Part shown: piece by piece, positions 42,511 through 48,655 of the stretch
Layout: the number at the start of each line of letters is the position of its first letter
Position numbering within the stretch: position 1 is the first letter of the stretch
Source: Deltaproteobacteria bacterium RIFOXYA12_FULL_58_15
GTDB taxonomy: Bacteria > Myxococcota > XYA12-FULL-58-9
Direction: 5' to 3'
Assembly: GCA_001798605.1 (NCBI GenBank)
Contig: MGST01000236.1
Coordinates: 4,742-53,396, forward strand
Length of the DNA: 48,655 nt
The notes under the pieces: model-generated
Seen by the model: only the letters and a program-made list of their open reading frames with translations
Database searches by the model: none
Told to the model about the DNA's origin: nothing
Position numbers and translations under genes: made by a program

Positions 42511-43956
42511 ATGCCATTTACGACCAAACTCCTTGGCTCCGCGGTAGTCGTTTTGCCACTTCTCACGCTCGCGTGCGGTGCAACTCCGCCGCGGCAGTTG
42601 CTCATTCGCGCCGGTCGACTCATCGACGGCACCGGTGCCGCGGCGCAATCCAACGTGGTTGTATCAATAGAGGATGGGCTGATTCGCTCCATCCTGCCGG
42701 ACAAGAATGAACCGGCCCCAGCGGGTGTCCATGTCATCGACGCGCGCACGCTCACGGTGATGCCAGGCATGGTCAATGCCCATGCCCATCTCTTTTCCGG
42801 TGGTGGGTGCGATCCGGGGATAGGAACGGGTCCCAGCCAGGCTTTTCGCAACCTACACGCGGCCCTCCGCGGTGGTGTTACGTCCATCGCTGACCTCGGT
42901 GCTCCCGTGGAGTTTGTTACTGCCCTGCGCCGCCACGTTGGTACCGGAAGACATCGCGGGCCGCGGGTGTTTGTGAGCGGCCCGGTTCTCACCGCCAAAG
43001 ATGGATACCCCATCGACTTCATGGGCCGCGAAGCTGTCGAGCAGGCAGCGGTGATTGAAATCCAAACCCCCATGCGCGCTCGCGCCCTCGTGCGTGATCT
43101 CGATAAGGCCGGAGTCGATCTCATCAAAGTGGGTCTGCAAGAGCGTTCTTACAACGGTGAGCCCCTCAACATGATGAGTGAAGAGGTGCTGTGCGCCATC
43201 GTGGATGAAGCGCATCAACAGGAGCTGCGGGTGGTGGTGCACGCCGCGACTCGGGCGTCATACGATCTCGCATTGGCGTGTGGCGTCGACATCCTCGGGC
43301 ATGGGTGCCTCGACCCCATCGACGATGCCACCATCGAGAAGATTGTGCAGAAAGACATCCTGGTAATGCCCACTCTCTTCGTGTTCGAGTCTCCGCTTTG
43401 GGGGCCAGCGCATCTAGAACGCCTCGATGAGCCCGAGACCCAGCGAACTTTGACACCGGAGATTATTGCGCACCTGCGTCAGTATGCCGCAGAAGACAAA
43501 ACCAGTTATGAGGTTCTGCCGCCTTATCTGCAAACGGGCATCTCCCGCGAGGACGCTCGCAAGGGCTACGAGACACTGCTCGAGAGCACCCGGCGCATGC
43601 ACGCGGCCGGAGTCAAGCTCGGTTTAGGTACCGACGCGCCAGTTTGTTTCAACTGGCATGGGTCACCCGTGCAGGAGCTCAAACGTTTGGAGGATGTTGG
43701 ATTGACGCCGCTGCAGGCGTTGAGCGTGGCGACCCGGGGCGGCGCCCAAATACTCAACCTTCAAGACGCCATTGGCACCCTCGCCGTGGGGTATCGCGCC
43801 GACCTTATCGCTGTGGCTGGCAAACCCGACATTGATCTCGACGACGTCAGTCACGTCGAGTGGAGCATGATCGATGGCGTCATGCAAAACCTCGACGGCC
43901 CGACCTTGGGTGAACAGGTCGCCGGATTCTCCCGCTTGGCGTGGGCGTGGCTTTGA
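42511..43956 (+). CDS. Amidohydrolase-family lipoprotein
   Basis: 481 residues from ATG 42511 (MPFTTKLLGS), with GGAAA adjacent; ATG 42496 is an alternative. The N-terminus is hydrophobic to LLTLAC, a probable lipoprotein signal, so the enzyme acts in the envelope. The metal site is complete for the imidazolonepropionase/prolidase-like branch: HxH in 'VNAHAHLF', Lys in 'DLIKVGL', His in 'VVHAATR' and 'ILGHGCLD', and Asp in 'GTDAPV'. This branch hydrolyses amide or cyclic amide bonds such as Xaa-Pro peptides or organophosphates; the actual substrate is unclear. It is divergent from the kinase gene over 267 bases, where I see no other gene. Confidence 0.85.
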   Translation: MPFTTKLLGSAVVVLPLLTLACGATPPRQLLIRAGRLIDGTGAAAQSNVVVSIEDGLIRSILPDKNEPAPAGVHVIDARTLTVMPGMVNAHAHLFSGGGCDPGIGTGPSQAFRNLHAALRGGVTSIADLGAPVEFVTALRRHVGTGRHRGPRVFVSGPVLTAKDGYPIDFMGREAVEQAAVIEIQTPMRARALVRDLDKAGVDLIKVGLQERSYNGEPLNMMSEEVLCAIVDEAHQQELRVVVHAATRASYDLALACGVDILGHGCLDPIDDATIEKIVQKDILVMPTLFVFESPLWGPAHLERLDEPETQRTLTPEIIAHLRQYAAEDKTSYEVLPPYLQTGISREDARKGYETLLESTRRMHAAGVKLGLGTDAPVCFNWHGSPVQELKRLEDVGLTPLQALSVATRGGAQILNLQDAIGTLAVGYRADLIAVAGKPDIDLDDVSHVEWSMIDGVMQNLDGPTLGEQVAGFSRLAWAWL

Positions 43957-44046
43957 GTCGTGGACCTGCGCTGAAGATACGACGTTACATGTTCATCGCA
44001 TCGTTCTCGATGAAGTCGTCATCCTTGAGTTGACCTCAGCCATGGG

Positions 44047-44445
44047 TTGGGTCAATGGTTCCGTGTGGCGCTAGATGTAGCCGAGTATGTGGGGAATTTG
44101 CGACAGTTGCTGCGGCTCGATTACCGCCGCTGGCGACTGGTGGTCGATCGACAAGTCCTTTCGCAGGTCCTGCCCAAACTCAAGGGCACACGCGCTGTCC
44201 TCGAGCTTCACCTTTGGGGACTGCTGGTGCTTTGCCTCAACGGACACCAAGCCGATGTGCCAGACCTTGCCGATGAAGAGTGGGCAAAGGCAGTGCAGGC
44301 CGTCAACAACGGCAAATCAATTGATGGCGATCGGTCCGCCGAATTCCTCCGCGCTGCGACGGGAGTCCTCAGGGTAATGGCAACTCTTCGTGAGACAGGA
44401 ATTTATCCAGCCCCGTTACCAAACGGTGAAGCAACTGGCCCTTGA
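44047..44445 (+). CDS. Hypothetical protein
   Basis: 132 residues from TTG 44047; GTG 44065 is an alternative start and no ribosome site is clear. The sequence is a compact helical protein with a basic N-terminal part ('RQLLRLDYRRWRLVVDRQVL'), a Leu-rich core ('LELHLWGLLVLCLNG') and a charged C-terminal half ending 'GIYPAPLPNGEATGP'. I recognise no family. It lies between the amidohydrolase and the convergent bactofilin genes. Confidence 0.5.
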   Translation: MGQWFRVALDVAEYVGNLRQLLRLDYRRWRLVVDRQVLSQVLPKLKGTRAVLELHLWGLLVLCLNGHQADVPDLADEEWAKAVQAVNNGKSIDGDRSAEFLRAATGVLRVMATLRETGIYPAPLPNGEATGP

Positions 44446-44528
44446 GGCCAAATCTCTAGCTCGAACCGATCTTTGTTGGTTTTCCAGACCGCAGAGCTGA
44501 CGCAAAGATTACGCGGAGCCTGAGTGGC

Positions 44529-44843
44529 TCACACGTTCATGTCGATATTGCCCCTGTAGGAAGAGCCATCGGCCATGAGAATTCGCGGGGCTTTGATGTC
44601 TCCAACCATGCGGCATTCAGCTTTGAGTTCAACCTTGTCAACGGCAGTGATGTTGCCTGTTACCTTGCCAGAGACCTCTACATTTTGGGTTTCGATCTCC
44701 GCTTCGACTGCGCCCGACTCCTCAACGAAGAGACTTTCCGTGAGCTGAATGCGCCCTTTGACCGTGCCTTGCACGACCAGGTCTTCATTCCCGGTAATCT
44801 CGCCGTCGATGACTATCGACTCACCAATGACAGTATTTGCCAT
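44529..44843 (-). CDS. Bactofilin
   Basis: 104 residues from ATG 44843. It has the typical bactofilin beta-helix core built from short repeating strands: 'IGESIVIDGEITGNEDLVVQ', 'GTVKGRIQLTESLFVEE', 'GAVEAEIETQNVEVSGKV' and 'GNITAVDKVELKAE'. The ending 'GDIKAPRILMADGSSYRGNI' is diagnostic. Bactofilins self-assemble into filaments under the membrane that place wall enzymes and polarity factors. The short tails suggest a core filament subunit. It lies 14 bp downstream of a second, related bactofilin gene and forms an operon with it. Confidence 0.95.
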   Translation of the reverse strand: MANTVIGESIVIDGEITGNEDLVVQGTVKGRIQLTESLFVEESGAVEAEIETQNVEVSGKVTGNITAVDKVELKAECRMVGDIKAPRILMADGSSYRGNIDMNV

Positions 44844-44857
44844 GCAGGTTCTCTTCC

Positions 44858-45196
44858 TTAGATGTCGTCAGGCAAGGGCACATCCATTTCGATAGTGCCA
44901 CGAAAACGGGCACCATCCTCGAGAACGATGCGAGGTGCGCGAAGATCACCAACCAACGTTGCAGTGCTCGTCACCGAGATGCGCTCAGAGGCGTTGGTGT
45001 TGCCGGTCATCTTACCGTGAACGGTGAGCTCTTGGGTCTCGATGTCTGCGACGACGCTACCAACTTCTTCAACGATCACATGAGCTTCGAGGGCCACGTG
45101 GCCTTCCATCCGTCCTTGGACGATCAGATCACCGGAACCAGAGAGGTTCCCCCGAACCTGGATTCCACTACCGATGACACAAGCTGCCTCACTCAT
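44858..45196 (-). CDS. Bactofilin
   Basis: 112 residues from ATG 45196 (MSEAACVIGSGIQVRG), with a strong GGAGG site 5 bases upstream. An in-frame extension to 45241 is rejected. It has the same beta-helix pattern as its neighbour: 'GSGDLIVQGRMEGHVALE', 'GSVVADIETQELTVHGKM' and 'GDLRAPRIVLEDGARFRG'. The pair are probably recent paralogues that copolymerise. The 198-bp divergent region upstream is shared with the type III chaperone-like operon, hinting at joint control. Confidence 0.95.
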   Translation of the reverse strand: MSEAACVIGSGIQVRGNLSGSGDLIVQGRMEGHVALEAHVIVEEVGSVVADIETQELTVHGKMTGNTNASERISVTSTATLVGDLRAPRIVLEDGARFRGTIEMDVPLPDDI

Positions 45197-45394
45197 ACAG
45201 GCCTCCAATTCGAAGACCCACACCTTCGAACGGAGGACCACTTCATGTCAACTGTTTTGTTTTCGACGACGCCACTGCTGATCCGGTTGATCCTCATACC
45301 TTCATACCCAAGGTGGCCATGGAGTGAGACGACGGCGTTCGGCTGGCCCCAAGTTGGGACCTCTGTTAGGCTCGCTCGCTGGAGGAAACCGACC

Positions 45395-46474
45395 ATGGCA
45401 GACAAGTTCGAGGTCGACCTGAGTCTCTTCACGGACATGCCAGATGAAGATCTGGAAGACATCATGGCAACGATCAAGAACGGAGCTGATCGTCCCGCTG
45501 AGTTCTTTGGCTTCGATGACGGTGCACTCAACGCCATCGAGAACATCGCCTTGGGTTTTTATCGCGCTCGATTGTGGGACCGCGCATCGCTGATTTACGG
45601 TTTTGCTCTGCGTTTGGATCCGAGCCGATCGTCGTGTTGGCGAGGCCTTGGAGCTTGTGCCCAGGCCAACAAAGAGTACCCCATTGCCAAGACCTGCTAC
45701 GAAAAAGCGCTGGAGCAGCATCCCGACGACGTCATCACCAAGGTGTTCTTGGGTGAGTGCCTCTGTTTGGGAGGGGATATTGAGCGCGGCTTGAAGGTTC
45801 TCAACGAAGCCATCGAACGGGGCAGCGATGAGTCCAAAGCCAAAGCCTATATCACCCGAGCGCGGGCGATCGCCTCGGCAGGGGGCGGCAGGCCTGCGCC
45901 TCTTATCCTCACGAAGAAAGGTGTGCCCATCGCTGAGGACGCAGCCAAGGTCCTAGCCGAGGCTGGCATCGAGCTCGATCCGAGCCGCGAGCTGCACATC
46001 GAAGATATTCAGAACGACCCCATTCTCGCCGAAGGGTTGGGAGAGCTGGCCATCGCGTTCAACAGCGGCAGGATCACATTGGCCGAGGTGGGTGGTTTTG
46101 CCGCCAACGAGCTCGATGGTGCCTATGCGTGTGCTTGTAAATACGCCGAGATGAATCAGCTCGCCGATGCCATGCGGATCTGCAGCTATCTCATCTTCAT
46201 CGATCCCTACAAAGGCCGGTATTACCAGCTTGTGGGCATCTGCCTGCAGCGCCTCAAACTTTTTGGTGAAGCTGAGCACTTTTATATGTTGTCACTAACC
46301 CTCGAGCCCGACGATCCTCGCAGTCTTGTGTACCGTGGCGAGGCGCAGATACTCATGGGAGACATCGACAAGGGATTGGCGACGGTGCACAAGGGGGTAG
46401 ACCTGGCCGATGCGGTGGTACAAGGCGACATCGTCGAGCGCGGCAAGGTACTCATCAAACAATTTGGTGTTTAA
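45395..46474 (+). CDS. Double SycD/LcrH-type type III secretion chaperone (TPR)
   Basis: 359 residues from ATG 45395, with GGAGGAAA 6 bases upstream. Two SycD-like TPR blocks are visible. The N-block is ~50-150 ('ENIALGFYRARLWDRAS', 'SCWRGLGACAQANKEYPIAK', 'FLGECLCLGGDIERGL'). The C-block is ~240-345 ('DAMRICSYLIFIDPYKGRYY', 'VGICLQRLKLFGEAEHFYM', 'VYRGEAQILMGDIDKGL'). The 'LDP...RY...G.C.Q' pattern with 'GE....G' is typical of class II chaperones that hold translocator proteins before secretion. Normal members have ~160 residues, so this is a tandem fusion, possibly serving both downstream translocators. It is followed by the two hydrophobic translocator candidates. Confidence 0.75.
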   Translation: MADKFEVDLSLFTDMPDEDLEDIMATIKNGADRPAEFFGFDDGALNAIENIALGFYRARLWDRASLIYGFALRLDPSRSSCWRGLGACAQANKEYPIAKTCYEKALEQHPDDVITKVFLGECLCLGGDIERGLKVLNEAIERGSDESKAKAYITRARAIASAGGGRPAPLILTKKGVPIAEDAAKVLAEAGIELDPSRELHIEDIQNDPILAEGLGELAIAFNSGRITLAEVGGFAANELDGAYACACKYAEMNQLADAMRICSYLIFIDPYKGRYYQLVGICLQRLKLFGEAEHFYMLSLTLEPDDPRSLVYRGEAQILMGDIDKGLATVHKGVDLADAVVQGDIVERGKVLIKQFGV

Positions 46475-46611
46475 TTTGTTATGTTTTACAACGAGTTACT
46501 GTTTGCCCTGCTGGGGGACAGAGGATTTTTGCGAGAAGTTGTTTATTGCCCGACCCACATCCAGCTCTCGTGTGTATGGATGCAAGCGAGCATGATTCCA
46601 ACGGGAGCTCA

Positions 46612-47775
46612 ATGATGACCAACATCCACAACCCCTCCAACCTGACCACGCAACCGCTGCCACAGGTTACCCAAAACCAGGAGCAGCTCTCCATCACCCA
46701 ACCCATCATTCAACCCACGGGCATCAATCCTACCGTGGACTCCATCATGGAACGGGCGGGTTTGGTTCGCGGTGCCGGTGGTGGCCTTACAGTGCGAGAC
46801 ACCACGTCCATCGGCAAGACCCAAGAAGTGGCGGGCCTCGCCAGTTTCGAAAAAGTCTACGGCACGGGGAAGTCGCAGCTCAAGCCCGTTGCACCACCGA
46901 GGGTGGAGTTCACCACTGAGTTGAAGGTTGGTGCTGAGACCTTCGCTAACAATGTGGACAAGGTCATCAATGATCTCATGGTGAAAAATGGGCCGGTCAA
47001 CAAGAACATTATGTTGCAGCTCAAGAACATTTCAGATCAACAAACCAAAACACAATCCACCAAAGGCGGCGATGGCCTGTGGAGCATCCCAGATAAAATC
47101 GTGGACACTCCGGAGGTGCAGAAGCTGATCGACAACTACTTGGGCATCCCGTCGACAACGGCCGACGGCCAAGTTCGCGGCATTCAAGATCTCACCGCCG
47201 ACATGTTACTCGCGGCGTTTCTCAAGCTCAACATCACTGATCCCAACAACTCGGTTGAGACCCATCAACAACTGCACAAGGCGATGTCACTGCTGCGCGA
47301 CATGGCCATCAAAGAGGCGCAGGCCAAAGAGGCCAAGGCCGCCAAGGTGCGCGAGGAGGCCATGAAGGAAGCTGACAGCGCCAAGTATGTCAGCGATGTG
47401 ATGAACATCGTACGCATCGTCATCGTGGTCATTGTCCTCATCGTGGCGATCGTCTGCGCCATCATACCGGGGACACAGGGCATAACCGTCCTCTTGATCT
47501 GCGCCGCCGTTGCGATTTGTGCTGCGACCGTTGTCGAGGCCGACGCCAACAAGAATGCATCCACGGCATCCTGTGATGCGGCCGCGGCGGGGCTGATGGG
47601 CCAACAGGCACAATTGATGGCCGAGAAGTTCCAAGAGCAACTCAAGGACGAGGGTGAAATCATGCAGACGATCATGGAGTCGAAGAACAAAGTGGTCGAC
47701 GCCATCCTTCGCATGATGAACGCGATGTTTGGCTCTGCGCAAAAACTGATGTCCGCCGGAATGGCGAAGGGTTGA
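46612..47775 (+). CDS. Candidate type III secretion translocator, YopB/SseC-like
   Basis: 387 residues from ATG 46612, with GGGAG 5 bases upstream; a second ATG follows at once. The first ~90 residues are polar, Gln/Thr/Pro-rich and lack a Sec signal, as expected of a type III substrate. A helical Ala/Lys/Glu-rich region (~230-258) leads to a hydrophobic hairpin of two segments (~262-283 'IVRIVIVVIVLIVAIVCA', ~290-310 'ITVLLICAAVAICAATVV'). An amphipathic Gln/Met-rich C-terminus follows. This is the YopB/SseC/IpaB architecture of pore-forming translocators. Sequence identity appears low. It lies after a SycD-like chaperone and 30 bp before a second hydrophobic protein. Confidence 0.65.
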   Translation: MMTNIHNPSNLTTQPLPQVTQNQEQLSITQPIIQPTGINPTVDSIMERAGLVRGAGGGLTVRDTTSIGKTQEVAGLASFEKVYGTGKSQLKPVAPPRVEFTTELKVGAETFANNVDKVINDLMVKNGPVNKNIMLQLKNISDQQTKTQSTKGGDGLWSIPDKIVDTPEVQKLIDNYLGIPSTTADGQVRGIQDLTADMLLAAFLKLNITDPNNSVETHQQLHKAMSLLRDMAIKEAQAKEAKAAKVREEAMKEADSAKYVSDVMNIVRIVIVVIVLIVAIVCAIIPGTQGITVLLICAAVAICAATVVEADANKNASTASCDAAAAGLMGQQAQLMAEKFQEQLKDEGEIMQTIMESKNKVVDAILRMMNAMFGSAQKLMSAGMAKG

Positions 47776-47805
47776 TGTCGATCGACAACGATTGAGGAGA
47801 AGGCA

Positions 47806-48648
47806 ATGACTAGCATCTCTGGAAGTTATCAACCAAGTCTCGAGCCGCTGGCGATCGAGTTTGTGACCAACAATCAGTACGCGCTCACCGAGGGCCGTGG
47901 GCAACCCAAGAATCTCACCGAAGTTGAAGCCAACAAGCATCTCGCAGCCTATGGCATCGCAGTCGTGGGCGGCGACTTTCGCTCCGTGGATGGCTTTAAG
48001 CTCACCGAGACGAGCGCACCCATTGTCACCCAGTACGGCGACGCCCCCATCCTCCCCGACTTCGATGGTGTTGTTGACAACAACAGCCTTGCCGGCCGGT
48101 TGGGGTGGATGGGCGAGATGGGCGACGGTGCTCTCATGTGGATGGCGATGTCGGAGCTGGCTCGCACTGCCATGCAAGACATGACCGATTCCAAGTCAAT
48201 GAAGCGGGCTATGGCAAACGCGAAGATCGAGGCCAAGAAGACCAACATCGCGTCCACTGAGAAACAAATCAAGCACGAGCGCGAGGAAGCGGAGCGGGCT
48301 TTCAACGATGCGGTGATCATGGCCGTGGTCATGTGTGCGATCTCTTGTGCTGCCGCATGTGCAGGCTCGGTGGGCTCGGCGATCTCGACAGCGGCGAGCT
48401 CCGTGAGCTCGGTGTACGGTTCGTACAAAACGATGCATAGCAAGACCGAGGGCCCACAGCGCAAGGCTGACGACGCCCGACTCAAAGGCATGCGCTGGGA
48501 TCAAGAAGCCGAAATGATGGACCAGATGGTCGAAGAGGCGCAAAACAACTATGACGAGTCCAAAGAGCTGTTCAAGCTAGCCTTGCGGATTTTGGGTGAG
48601 CACTACGAGCTGCAGTCTCAGGCTACTCAGTCCATAACTCGCGGCTGA
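47806..48648 (+). CDS. Candidate type III secretion translocator, YopD-like
   Basis: 280 residues from ATG 47806, with GAGGAGAAGG upstream. No Sec signal is seen. The N-terminal ~150 residues are polar with a Met/Trp-rich patch ('LGWMGEMGDGALMWMAMSEL'). A Lys/Glu-rich coiled coil (~140-167) precedes a single hydrophobic stretch (~168-200, 'AVIMAVVMCAISCAAACAG' with following small residues). A long amphipathic helix forms the C-terminus ('MMDQMVEEAQNNYDESKELF'). This matches the minor translocator (YopD/IpaC/SipC) plan. The stop is seven bases from the window end, so the rest of the operon lies outside. Confidence 0.6.
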   Translation: MTSISGSYQPSLEPLAIEFVTNNQYALTEGRGQPKNLTEVEANKHLAAYGIAVVGGDFRSVDGFKLTETSAPIVTQYGDAPILPDFDGVVDNNSLAGRLGWMGEMGDGALMWMAMSELARTAMQDMTDSKSMKRAMANAKIEAKKTNIASTEKQIKHEREEAERAFNDAVIMAVVMCAISCAAACAGSVGSAISTAASSVSSVYGSYKTMHSKTEGPQRKADDARLKGMRWDQEAEMMDQMVEEAQNNYDESKELFKLALRILGEHYELQSQATQSITRG

Positions 48649-48655
48649 TGTCGCG

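Noticed and set aside
44837-45394. Upstream extension of the chaperone frame
   Set aside because: It runs antisense through a bactofilin gene; ATG 45395 has a strong ribosome site and starts the conserved region.

Overview
The window looks like a chromosomal segment from a member of the Myxococcota (former Deltaproteobacteria). The best clues are a MYXO-CTERM-type surface-sorting tail on the 14.1-17.4 kb protein, an MglA-like gliding/polarity GTPase, two bactofilins, a Ser/Thr kinase with an AgmX/PglI-like C-terminal domain, many lipoproteins and LVIVD/MopE-type extracellular proteins. Base composition appears only moderately GC-rich, so a lineage outside the classical very high-GC Myxococcales is possible. 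I cannot name a genus.

Layout, left to right. 0-2.1 kb: a lipoprotein of the alkaline-phosphatase/sulfatase superfamily cut by the window edge. 2.2-4.6 kb: a Lys-rich-tailed DUF1801 protein and an angiotensin-converting-enzyme-like M2 peptidase interrupted by an in-frame TGA at a conserved Trp position. 4.7-6.3 kb: a radical SAM/SPASM enzyme with a partner lipoprotein, resembling the rSAM/lipoprotein systems of Bacteroidetes. 6.5-10.2 kb: hypothetical and membrane proteins, a MntA-HepT toxin-antitoxin pair, and a diguanylate cyclase flanked by 59-bp direct repeats. 10.2-18.6 kb: large secreted or surface proteins (helix-hairpin-helix/propeller lipoprotein, DUF6259-type glycosidase-like protein), a tyrosine-recombinase relic and two coupled unknown genes. 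18.9-24.3 kb: apolipoprotein N-acyltransferase fused in frame to an EamA transporter, an SCP2-like protein, an unknown protein and HflX. 24.3-27.9 kb: a Spy/LTXXQ-like lipoprotein whose start lies in a 9-bp tandem repeat, and a phosphatase-superfamily/TPR protein. 27.9-30.3 kb: a gene-poor stretch with an AAA ATPase relic, Fe superoxide dismutase and threonine aldolase.

30.5-44.4 kb is regulatory and envelope-related: an MglA-like GTPase overlapping a PocR-domain histidine kinase, a phospholipase D-like protein, a bacterial protein arginine methyltransferase homologue, a LAS-type murein endopeptidase, a tandem PspC protein divergent from a ribbon-helix-helix regulator, an OmpA/TSP3 protein, a Ser/Thr kinase and an amidohydrolase.

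44.5-48.65 kb holds two bactofilins divergent from what looks like a type III secretion translocon operon: a double SycD/LcrH-like TPR chaperone, then two hydrophobic translocator candidates (YopB/SseC-like and YopD-like). This cassette is the most exciting part of the window, since the best-known myxobacterial T3SS is described as lacking needle and translocon parts. The PRMT homologue and the radical SAM/lipoprotein pair come next in interest. No rRNA, tRNA or CRISPR array was recognised.
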